Origin: Paramarasmius palmivorus
Lineage: Eukaryota > Basidiomycota > Agaricomycetes > Agaricales > Marasmiaceae
DNA length: 64,000 bases
NCBI GenBank assembly: GCA_037176845.1
Contig: JAYKXP010000057.1
Location: 62,001-126,000, forward strand
Direction of reading: 5' to 3'
Shown: positions 9,187 to 19,146 of the stretch, piece after piece
Numbering within the stretch: the first letter of the stretch is position 1
Layout of the letters: each line of letters opens with the position of its first letter
Position numbers and translations under genes: made by a program
Notes under the pieces: generated by a model
Databases searched by the model: none
What the model was told of the DNA's origin: nothing
The model's input: the letters and a program-made list of their open reading frames with translations, nothing else

Positions 9187-12100
9187 ATGAGCCAAAGAGG
9201 TGGAAGAGGTGGACGAGGTGGTGGTGGAGATAGAGGCGGTTACAGAGGTGGTGGAGACCGAGGCGGGTTCAGAGGTGGTGATAGAGAGGATTCAGAGGCG
9301 GAGACCGAGGTGGTCGTGGGGTCAGCCCCTCTAGAGGTAGAGGCTTTGGAGGTGGAGGCGGCGGTGGCGGGTAAGATTACTATTATATGGCATGCCTCTG
9401 TGCATTCAACCTCTTTTAGCATATTCTCGCCCTCTGGAGGTGGCCAACCACAGCTGGATTCCCGACTTACAGACCGCTCAGAGGATGCACTGGTGGCATC
9501 GTTACGCGGTCTGACACTGCAGGGTGATGAAATCCCCTTGCGTCCTGGCTTTGGTACGCTGGGCAGGCCTATCACGCTCCGAACCAACTTTTTCCCCGTA
9601 CGCATCCCGAAAGGTCCAATATATGAGTACGACATCGCTATTACACCAGTTGCTGGGACCGCCAACCGACGCGTCAAGAGGCGTATATTTCAGCTTGCAG
9701 AACAGACCAATGATTGGGCAGCTGCTGGTTTACGAGGGACTGTCGCTCACGACCACTCTGCAAAACTTGTTTCCGCGAAGAAGCTGAAGCAACCTCTTAT
9801 CATCCGAGTGCCGTGGTCTGAGGAAGGCGAGCCTCCAAATGGAAAGGAATACGTATTGGCCATCAAGTTCGTTCAAAACATTGACACGTCTGCTTTGAGC
9901 CAGTATGTTGTTCACTGTATATTGCCAAATATTTCGCTCATTGACGATTTAAAGGTACATTCGCGGACAACCTCAATATAAAGATTACGACATTATGCCC
10001 ATCTTGTCTGCTTTGAATTTGGTTCTTGCAGCACATCCCACTAGTTCGCATGGCGGTGGTGTCATGGTGGGTAGGAACCGCTTTTTCTTTCCAAATGCCA
10101 TGCCGCCGAGCGATTTGGGTGGTGGACTCCAAGCCTTCCGTGGCTTCTACTCCTCCGTGCGACCAACACATAATCAATTAATGGTCAACGTCAATGGTAT
10201 GCACATTGCTTCTTGTTCATTTTTTCGTGCACTAAGTTTCTTACAGTCTGTACGACTGCATTTTATACACCGGGCAACCTCATGCATAGCTTGAACGCAT
10301 TCATGGATGCCAGTTTCAGCGCGCGTCCTAATGCCTTTGTGAAGGGTGTAAGGGTAAAAACTACACATTTGGGTTACAAGAAAACGATCAAGGGTATCAG
10401 CAATTACACCGCTAGGACGTATAAATTTCCCTGCGAAGAGTTGGGTGGTGAAGTTACTGTAGAGGAGTATTTCAGGAGAAGTATGGCATCACATTTCTAT
10501 CTGAAACGTTACTAACGTGTTAGTCAGAGTATAGGATCAGGTTGAACCATCCAGACAAACCATTAGTGGACGTTGGAGGCCAGAAATCGAACCTGCTCCC
10601 AGCAGAGGTCTGCGAAATACTCCCGAATCAGCCTTTCAAGGGCAAGCTTTTAGAGGAGCACACTACCGCCATGATTCGAGTTGCTGCTAGAACACCCAAT
10701 GTCAATGGTGCCGATATCGTTGGTCCGGGGTTGAATAACCTTGGGTTCAGACAGGCTAGCTCCGTCATGCAGGCGTTCGGTGTTCAAGTTGGCACGGAGA
10801 TGGCCGTCGTCCCCGGTCGCATTCTGACTCCGCCTGGTGTTCTCTACGCAAGGGGTACACCGCAGGTTGACGAGCGGGCCTCCTGGAATCTACGGAACGT
10901 CAAGTTTGCAAAGGGTGGCACGCTTAGCGCGTGGGCTGTCCTTGTCATCAAGGATGGACATGACCGAGATGAATTCAAGGACAACAGGGATCCTGAACTT
11001 AGGTCCACCATCGAGGGTTTCGTGAATATGTGCAAAACCAGCGGGATGAGTGTCCTGGAAATGCCAAAGGATATCGTTACCGCACGCCTACCACCTGGTG
11101 GTCGTCAAGATCCTATACGGGAGAAGGCGATTGCTGAGATTCAGAACACTATCAAGCAGCTCAGAGCGAAACCAAAGTTCCTATTTGTCATCTTGTCCAG
11201 CGGTGATAAGCATGTTTATTCGGGCCTCAAACATCTATGTGATGTTTATCTGGATATTCCAACCGTCTGTGTTCATTCTTCCAAGATAAGAAAGGAGAGA
11301 GGCACGTTCATTTCTTCGTCTTCAACTTCAATCTCATGGATAAAATGCAGGTCAATTACAATATTTTGCCAACGTCGCGCTCAAAGTCAACATGAAATGC
11401 GGTGGTGTCAAGTGAGCAATTACCTTCATTCATTGTTTCGTTCCAATAACAGGCTGCTTGTAGCCATGGATTAGATCAAGCAAGCATGGCGTGGCTCAAA
11501 GAAGCCTCCACTATGTTAGTCGGCATCGACGTCACACACCCCGGACCGGGTAGTGCGAAGGGGACACCCTCGGTTGCCGCTGTCGTCGCTAGCGTGGACT
11601 CCTATTTTGCTCAGTACCCGGCCAGCATGGAATTGCAAGAGTCTAAGAAAGAGGTCAGCATACACACTCGTATATTGAGTACCGGTTCTAACATGATCTT
11701 CTAGATGGTCACCAACCTCGCCAAGATGATGTATGAACGCCTGCTGCTGTTCTCTTCAAGAAATAGCAACAAACTCCCTCAACGTGTGTTAGTGTACCGA
11801 GATGGTGTCTCTGAGGTATGGCCAATTCGCATGCGCACCTCATTACTTGCTTACCAATTGCAATTTCTGCTTAGGGCCAGTTCCATATCGTGGTGAACGA
11901 AGAGCTCCCGGCCATTCGTGCTGCGTTCGCGAAATTCAACCGACCTGGGGCACCTTACAATCCTCTTCTCACTATTGTCATCTGCGGAAAGAGACACCAT
12001 ACTCGTTTCTACCCCACATCTGCCGAGAACGCTGACGATAAGGGAAACCCTAAGGCTGGCACAGTGGTTGACCGGGGAGTGACCGCTGTCTATAACTTCG

Positions 12101-12500
12101 ACTTCTTCCTCCAAGGTCTTTTTCCTCCCACTCTTCGTCGATGGCATGCTCATGAACTTTTTCAGCTCACGGCGGCTTACAAGGCACGACAAAGCCAACA
12201 CACTACTACGTTGTGCACGATGACATGAAACTCGACGCCGACCGACTGCAAAAACTGACCAACGATGTCAGCTACATGTTTGCCCGTGCCACGAAAGCTG
12301 TCAGCTTGGTGTCTCCAGCCTATTATGCTGACTTAGCTTGCGAACGGGGTCGTTGCTATATACACAAGCTTTTGCAGGGCATAACGACTGTGAATACCAA
12401 CTCTACGGATGCTGAACAGCAGATCTATAATGAAGCCACTAGACTATGGGGTGGAGGTGTTGCAGGGCTGCAACTGAAGGACTCGATGTACTACCTATGA
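9187..12500 (+). CDS. Argonaute (RNA silencing effector)
   Basis: Small-RNA-guided silencing protein, about 967 residues if the first 49-nt intron is kept. Exons: 9187-9902, 9955-10196, 10247-10480, 10528-11301, 11351-11411, 11464-11653, 11705-11815, 11875-12115, 12166-12500. Domain order: RGG-rich tail, N domain (NFFPVRIPKGPIYEYDI), linker 1, PAZ (VKGVRVKTTHLGYKKTIKGI, TYKFPCEELGG), linker 2, MID (YSGLKHLCDVYLDIPTVCV; ALKVNMKCGGVNHGL keeps the two lysines that bind the guide 5' phosphate) and PIWI. PIWI shows GIDVTHPGPGS (first Asp) and VYRDGVSEGQF (second Asp). The fourth tetrad position is PAYYADLACERGR, where the usual His is Asp. The intron at 11302-11350 has a GC donor. The RGG tail changes frame near 9281-9290; see the findings. 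RNase activity is uncertain for these reasons. Confidence 0.93.
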
Positions 12501-12685
12501 TATGAGACATTAGACGTGCGGACTCTTGGATTGTTGTACTGTTACTCTGTTGTCTTTTGCCTGTATACTTAACATATGTTGTCCACTTCATGCACAAGTA
12601 AAATCAAACAGGCGTCACTTTCGGAGCCAAAACATTTCACGTGCTCATAGTTAGACCGTGACCGTCGTTCTCAAACGTCCTCCCC

Positions 12686-13130
12686 ATGTCCAGCCTTCAG
12701 GGCTATGTCGACAGTAAGCGCAATAGTATCCAACATTCTTGTCAGTCGCTTAAACCTTCTGATCAGGGCGCGTTTTTCTCGTTTTGCAAGATGGACGGTC
12801 AATCGTGGCAAGCAGTCTTGGTCAATTTTGTCTGTTTCTCTTTTGACTCTTCCTCCAGGGTGTGATGGCAGGTTATGACCAAAAATCGAACGTTGTGCTG
12901 TCGGACTCAAAGGAGAGGGTATACAGTATGGATGAGGGCGTTGAGGAGATACCGCTGGGTCTCTACTTGGTCAAGGGTGACATGATGTGCGTACTGTATC
13001 GTTTCTTCCTTTCATTCTGTCTAAACTCCTTCTCTGTAGCATTCTCATCGGAGAAATCGACGAATCTGTAGACCAGGCGGTTGATCTTTCAACCATACGC
13101 GCAGAGCCCTTACCACCGATCAAATATTAG
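12686..13130 (+). CDS. LSM8: U6 snRNA-associated Sm-like protein LSm8
   Basis: Member of the nuclear LSm2-8 heptamer that binds the 3' oligo(U) of U6 snRNA for splicing. Four exons (12686-12713, 12767-12807, 12859-12986, 13040-13130) give 95 residues, the family length. Sm1 reads MSSLQGYVDRRVFLVLQDGR then SIVGVMAGYDQKSNVVL. Sm2 reads LGLYLVKGDMIILIGEIDES. The end IRAEPLPPIKY matches the IRAEPL tail that separates LSm8 from other LSm proteins. The second intron (12808-12858) begins GCAAGC, a GC-AG intron; using the GT three bases earlier would delete a conserved Val. It follows Argonaute in the same direction, 185 bp downstream. Confidence 0.95.
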
Positions 13131-13150
13131 GACTGAATCGGATAGACATT

Positions 13151-13451
13151 ATGCATTATCACGAAAACGCGTCCTTCGAAAAAGCCATCTACGTCTCGTG
13201 GATGGTCAAAACTCATAGTCTTGGATTACCTTCGGATTCTGGTCAGCGGGGAGTACACCATACCGCAGAGGTTTGACTTGACCAGCGTGTTGCACTCAGA
13301 GCACCTTCCGTAGCAGATGTGGTCCCATATATGCAAATTCGATGATTGTTTTGTGTCGAATACCTACTTGCGCTTCAAGTTGGATCCTGATACCCTCAAA
13401 AGCCGTCTATCCGAGTGCTACAATATGTATGCGAAGGTTGTTGAGCCTTGA
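13151..13451 (+). CDS. Putative small orphan or gene fragment
   Basis: An ATG frame at 13151-13270 (MHYHENASFEKAIYVSWMVK) can be spliced across a 43-nt intron (13271-13313, gtttga...gtag) to 13314-13451, ending RLSECYNMYAKVVEP then TGA, about 85 residues. The joined sequence has a protein-like composition and no internal stop, but I recognise no family. It begins only 20 bp after LSM8 ends, in that gene's expected 3' UTR, so it may be a decayed fragment rather than a gene. Confidence 0.3.
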
Positions 13452-13846
13452 TCGAAGTCACACAAGACACAAGTTCCTTCCTTACCCCTGACAGAGCATA
13501 GCTCCTGCTACCGTTTCATGGATTCTCGCAAAATATTTGGAAGGCTACTTATGTAGCAGGGTACAGATACCCACGATGGATATGCTACACACTGTAGGGA
13601 ATAGACCTGCGGTTAGCAGGAGGAGAGACTTTCTGTTCAGTGAGTCAGGTCCTACCTTCCCGAACTGTCCTCGATCATTAATCATTACTGGACCTCCTAA
13701 GTGAGGGCGTTGAACTCCTAAGTTCATAGTGCCGCACGTACTGAAAGTACCGCCGGCGTCAGCAACAGCTTTACTCCGATAATGTCTACCGGGACAATCT
13801 CACTAAATTATCGGAGCGATACGACGGTTCCTTGGTATAGATTCAA
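13452..13846. other. Intergenic region
   Basis: No gene is supported here. The region should carry the upstream part of the promoter for the membrane protein at 13928. Confidence 0.35.
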
Positions 13847-13853
13847 TATAAAT
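13847..13853 (+). promoter_or_regulatory. TATA-like box
   Basis: TATAAAT lies 75 bp upstream of the ATG at 13928, a reasonable spacing for a fungal core promoter. Confidence 0.4.
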
Positions 13854-13927
13854 GCATTGGCAATATTGTACATCCTACGGGAGTCCTCCGCTCTTGGCTT
13901 GAGTATCCGCTAACCTCTTCTTCGACT

Positions 13928-15537
13928 ATGGGCCAGTTCGATGATCCTTTCGGGTATGTGCGCCTTCAACATGATCTCGAACTTACTGTTCATTCCTCCA
14001 ACAGTTCTATACTGATCTCAACATGGATCTGCTCGGCACTCGAGATGCTCATAATCAAGGATACTATCTATTACTATAATAATTACACCAAGGATCGTTT
14101 GTTTCTCAAAGTAAGGCACAACTTCTTATCGAAGTCAGCAAGTTTCCCTGATACCGTCTCGCACAGGCATTCATTGGCATTACGGTGTTCGTCGACTTTC
14201 TCTCGCTACTCTCTGACTACGCGGACGTATACCTGGTAAGAAATACAAAACTCTGGACATCAATTAACACTCAAAACAATAGCTCACCGTCAAAAACTGG
14301 GGAAATCCGGTCGTGTTAAGGACTCAGGTGCGCTCTTTCTAGTCACTCGTCGTTTCCTGATACCCATCTCGTTGAATAGTATTGGCCTGTTACATCATAT
14401 CTCGCCACGACTGGTATTACCGCTCTACTCGTCCAGTCATTCCTTACTTACCGTTTCTGGAGTTTGTGAGTATAAAAATTACTTCTAGATAACTACAACT
14501 GAAAGATGCTTTTCAGGACGAAGAGCTGGTCCATCTGCTTGATCCTCTCTCTGGGTATCCTTGTGTCGGTGAGTTGAACTTCTCTTTGTCCAAGTCTCAT
14601 GTCTAGATATTCAATGATATACAGTTCGGTGGCTCAATTGCAACTGCAACCGTTTTCGCCATATTCCCGTCTTATGAAGAGCGTGTCCGCGGTCTCGTTC
14701 CTGTCATCATCTGGATGGTCACTACTACGGTCACGGGTGAGTATCTGATTCAAAGTTAATAGTCCGTTCTATTGATATAGCTCAGATATTGCAATTACCT
14801 CCGTGCTCATCTGGAGGTTATACAAAATGAAGACAACTTTCAAGCACACTGAAAGGTTATTATTCGTTTATCTTTGGTACAGCTAGTTGTTGCTAACAAT
14901 GTGACTAAGTCTTGTTTATCGTGTCATTCGAACTTCGGTGCAAACCGGTGCTACTACGGTAGGCAACTTTTGCGTTCATATTTCCTCCCCTTGCTGATCC
15001 TTCTGGCTTCTCAAGTGTATCATCGCTACCATTACGCTCATTACTTTCCTTGTCAACACGTCGAGCAATGGTCAGTAGTACATATTTCTTGATCGCGTTG
15101 GTGCTGATAAAAAGACAGTGGAAACTGCCTTTGCCTTCATCCTAGGGAGAACCTACGTGCTCACCCTCTTATTCAACGTCAACTTGCGCATGTCCAACCG
15201 GGATGCAAAAGAGAGCGAACCTGACTCTCATACTGGTCATCGTGGTCCTGCCGTAACGTTGGAAGGGATTCGTAAGTCTCTTTATATTATTATCTATAAG
15301 TGGATCCATGACCAATCATAATCTATAGAGGTACACCGTACTGCTGTAGTACATATGGACGAGAGCGACTATGCAATCAACGAGAGGCTGGCTGCTGGTA
15401 AAGTGCGTTTCCTTTCTTCAAACTTTGAATGGCTGCTGACCCTTGAGCAGCAGCAAAACAGTGATGCTATCAGTGCAAAAACTGAATTTGACTCTGATCG
15501 AGATTCCGATGTCAAAAGGAATGCCAGCTTTGCTTAA
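13928..15537 (+). CDS. DUF6534-type seven-helix membrane protein
   Basis: Agaricomycete-expanded integral membrane protein of unknown function. Thirteen exons: 13928-13953, 14005-14110, 14167-14235, 14283-14327, 14380-14465, 14517-14568, 14625-14736, 14786-14855, 14910-14958, 15016-15070, 15119-15271, 15329-15402, 15451-15537. They give about 327 residues. It opens MGQFDDPFG, a start often seen in this family. About seven hydrophobic helices follow, including ITVFVDFLSLLSDYADVYLL, SICLILSLGILVSFGGSIAT and CIIATITLITFLVNTSSN. The DUF6534 signature region is TDIAITSVLIWRLYK, then RVIRTSVQTGATT and LGRTYVLTLLFNVNLR. The cytosolic tail is hydrophilic and Asp/Ser-rich. A second member lies at 48769. 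The gene ends only 69 bp from the monooxygenase gene on the other strand. Confidence 0.78.
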
Positions 15538-15606
15538 TGCTCCGCACATTAATTTGGGAATTCTTCAAGGTTTATATATCTAGGATCTACTTTAATAGCA
15601 CGTATA

Positions 15607-17453
15607 TCATAGGAGAGGTTTGTAATTAGCTCGATGCTCACACCGATCCGCTGGCAATGAATTCAGTCTGAATCCTTGGTACCTTGCATTAGACTTTTCC
15701 CGACAGATCTCGAGGTAACGAGGTAAACCTCCCGCAAAAAACAAGGGTTCAATGACTTTCCCGGGGATGTTTCCGCCATTGTACCATGACTTTGCCTGGT
15801 CGAAGAGACCCTGTGAGTAACATTCGTTGACCACGGCGCGCCAATCCCGCTCAGCTTCAGGTGTGGCTTCGATACGAGTAAAGTGGTTGCTCTTCATGTA
15901 CTGGATACAGTCGATGATCCAATTACCTTGAAATTCCTATGACAAACGATTAGATAGTCGGACATGCGCAGCGATGGCGACTTACCCCACAACTTGGACC
16001 ATTGCAGAAACTAGTAGGCCCATGAGGTCCGTATACAAAGAACATGTTCGGGAAGTTCGACACAGTCATGCCTAAATTGGTATGGACGCCGTCTCTCCAA
16101 CTCTCTGCTATCGTATGCCCATCTGCCCCACGCAAGTCGATATTGGTGAAACCACCGGTCAGGCTGTCGAACCCAGTCGCAAGAACCAACACATCAAGCT
16201 GATGACGATTTCCGTCTGCGGTCTGGACACCATCAGGTTTGATCTCCGATAATGGATTCTTTGATAAGTCGACCAAAGTGACGTTAGGCCGGTTGAAAAC
16301 CTCGAAGTATGTTGATTCCAGACAGGGGCGTTTGGTACCGAAGGGATGAGGAGGAATAGTGGGAGCAAGGATCTCCTGAATTTGGGGGTCATTGATCCTT
16401 TCCCGCACCTTTTCCTTCCAGAACTCGTAGACCTCGTCGTTCGCGGCCTGACTACTGAACGCGTCGATGAAATTCTCTCCCAGGAACCTAAAGCTCCCGC
16501 GATAGAAGATATCTTCCAAATGTAGCCGACGTTCTTCGGGAGATACCGAAAAGAATTCTTTCGGATATGCGTCCCAAGTTGTTCCTGCTGTATGAAGAAT
16601 ATTCCGTTCGAGGTAAACAATTGTGAATCGAGTCATGAGAAGTATATGTACGTACACCATGTTTGAATTCGTCTTCGGTAGATAGTCGGGTAAACGGTAC
16701 TTTTCAACCTCCTTTGTATATCAGCGTCCATTTTGCGCTGTGACATCGGCAATGCCATGTTTGGGGTACGTTGAAACACGGTAAGATGCGCGACCTTGGG
16801 GCCAATTTCTTGAATGACTTGGACACCGCTAGCTCCTGTACCAATAACACCCACACGTTTTCCGGCTAGATCAAGTCCATGGCGTGGCCACCTCGATGTA
16901 TGGTACGATGGACCCTTGAACATATCTAACCCTTTGAACGGAGGTACGTATGGGATAGCCGCAAAGCCCATACAGAAGGAGAGGAACCTAGGTTGAGCTA
17001 CAAGTCCGTTCTCCGTCGTAACACGCCAGCGATGAGTATCTGCCATCCAAGTAGCAGACACCACCCTGCTATCGAAGTAAACGTCTCTCTTCACGTCCCA
17101 TTTCTGTTCAACATATGCGAAGTAAGACTGAAGTTCAGCAACACCAGGGAACCGCTCGGTCCAGTTCCAATCCTTCCATAGTTCTTCGGAAGCGAATTCG
17201 TAGAGTGGAACCTCTTATTAGTATGATCAGCAAGACAACGAGGATATAGAGTATGAGACAGCTTGCCAGTATCTGTCCGTGCGCCGGGATAGCAGTTCCA
17301 ATGCCATACACCGCCTAGATCGCTTCCGGCTTCGAATGCTTTCACACTGAAGCCTAGTTTGCGATATTGTATGAGTTGGTATATGCCACCAAATCCAGCT
17401 CCCACAACTAAAACGTCAAGCTCTGCAAGAGGATCTTTGCTTGAGGAAGACAT
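15607..17453 (-). CDS. Flavin-dependent (Baeyer-Villiger type) monooxygenase
   Basis: FAD/NADPH enzyme of the cyclohexanone/cycloalkanone monooxygenase group, which turns ketones into esters or lactones. Four exons (17453-17267, 17213-16656, 16587-15986, 15936-15607) give 558 residues, typical for the family. Motifs in order: FAD loop VVGAGFGGIYQL, GGVWHWNCYPGARTD, the BVMO fingerprint FKGPSYHTSRWP (FxGxxxHxxxWP), NADPH loop GVIGTGASGVQVIQEIG, and LDVLVLATGFDSLTGG near the end. The first intron (17266-17214) starts with GC (ACTG|gcaagc); no GT alternative keeps the frame. Substrate is unknown. It is head to head with RPB10 (452 bp) and has no biosynthetic partner genes nearby. Confidence 0.9.
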
Positions 17454-17905
17454 TGCAAGGTGGGAAGGTACAAGAATTCTGTATGATTAACGCTTCAAGC
17501 ACCATGGGTCAACCTTTACAAACCAAGGATAGAGCGATGTGTAAGAAGATCAGCTGAGAGCGTTGAACATTATCTCACGACTGGTGAAGTGGCGGCCGCG
17601 AGCCCAGATTTCGTCTTCGTGTGACTCGCAAAAAAATAAGGAAGCGGTTTCGAATTTATGTCTTGAGCATATTGACTTTGCTGGCGACTATTTGAGCATT
17701 TAAGTCAATGGATAGAGCAGTAACTTGAGCGGGGAAGGCATACACTATCAGTGGAAGTGGAAAGTAGTCGTGGGTCAATTGCAGAGTCTTGACTGCGCGA
17801 GACTTCGGGCCGCTTGCTTTGTGTTGAATGCCCAAGCCTCTGCCAAACAAAAAGAAAGGTGTTTGCACAGCAACATTCTCTAGGGACCAACCATTTGAAG
17901 GGAAA
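17454..17905. promoter_or_regulatory. Divergent promoter region, BVMO / RPB10
   Basis: This 452-bp interval separates two diverging start codons and must hold both promoters. Small antisense frames here show no domain. No consensus TATA box was found for RPB10, as expected for a housekeeping gene. Confidence 0.5.
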
Positions 17906-18291
17906 ATGGTAAGTACGGCTGCCAGAGGTTGCGGAAACGAATTCTGAACGCTCACAGATTATCCCAGTCCGCTGTTTCTCCTGCGGTAAAGTCATAGGAG
18001 ACAAATGGAACACATATCTCGATTTGCTTTCAAAGGATATTTCTGAAGGGTGCGTCTGCAAGTCATTTTCTCCTGTGAATGAGACCAACATCGATCTGGA
18101 CAGTGACGCTCTTGACGAACTTCAGCTCAAACGTTATTGCTGCCGGCGGATGGTCTTGACACATGTCGATTTGATTGAAAAATTGTTGCATTATAATCGT
18201 GCGTTTCTTTGAACTTCTGGGAAAATTAGGTCTAATCGATGCGTACTGTCTTCTAGCAATGGAAAGGACCAAGGATAAGGCGGCGTTCTAG
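17906..18291 (+). CDS. RPB10: RNA polymerase subunit RPABC5 (Rpb10)
   Basis: Small zinc-binding subunit shared by RNA polymerases I, II and III. Four exons (17906-17908, 17958-18049, 18104-18198, 18257-18291) give 74 residues. The N-terminus is [18 protein letters not shown], with the first CxxC of the zinc site. [19 protein letters not shown] carries the CC pair and the invariant helix, and the protein ends [12 protein letters not shown]. Length and motifs match the family throughout. The first coding exon is just the ATG, followed at once by GTAAGT. No upstream in-frame ATG gives a better reading, since the conserved protein begins exactly M-I-I-P. Confidence 0.95.
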
Positions 18292-19146
18292 CTCTTTCTC
18301 CATATTTCAAGTTGTACAACTGCACATTACATCTTGGTCTAATTGTCGACGCTTCATTTCACTCGAGAGACCCCAACTCAGACTCACGGCTTGCCTTCTT
18401 TGGCTAGTGATACTTCCTGGAATGACGGTGAAATCCTGGCCCTCTGGCCGCGAAAGTAATGAAGCCCAGGATGTTATTCGTCAGGGCCACGGGGAGCTCT
18501 ACTAGCTATCGACCCCTTGTTCTTCCAATTGACACTTCGAGTCCGTGTAACTAGCGTCGTAGTTATGATTTCCAATACAGGGTTTTCTTTCTCTAGCACC
18601 CGTCTCGGGTGCTGTTCAATACTCTGCCACTGAATCGATTTCGTGTACGAACTTTAATCTCCCGCTGCTTAGGTGCATCAGAATTCCAATGGGCACTTTA
18701 AGTAATTACAATTTACACTTGTCCCTCAGGCCATCATTGATGCATGGCTCATCTTTCGCCAACTCCACGGTGGTGATTGACGAGAAGAAGCCCGCAAGCA
18801 TTAAATTTGCATTGGACTAGTTAGCAATATGTCGCGTCGCGTCGTACAACGAAGCTCCGAGGGCATATGAGTTGCCATACCCACACTACTGTCCTTGCTT
18901 CTCACTTCCGATGCATGCGGAAAGACAAGGTACATAGCGTCCACTGCTCTATATGGTAGGCGGAAAGAGATTAATTTTGATGGAGGGACATCTATTCCTG
19001 AACTTCTTTGGCAGCGGGTATACTATCAGTTGAAGGATTGATTGAGATACATACGGACATGCAGTTCTTACGAGGTGGATATGAAAATAATGATAGTCAC
19101 CCAAAATCTACTAATACAGATGCACAAACAAGGTCCAAAGGAGAGA
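18292..19146. other. Convergent intergenic region
   Basis: Lies between the 3' ends of RPB10 and the large membrane protein. No gene, repeat or RNA is recognised; short frames are unsupported. Confidence 0.4.

Noticed and set aside
12805..12858. GT donor at 12805 in LSM8 instead of the GC donor
   Set aside because: It would delete a Val conserved in LSm8 (IVG) and has a poor donor consensus (gtggca).
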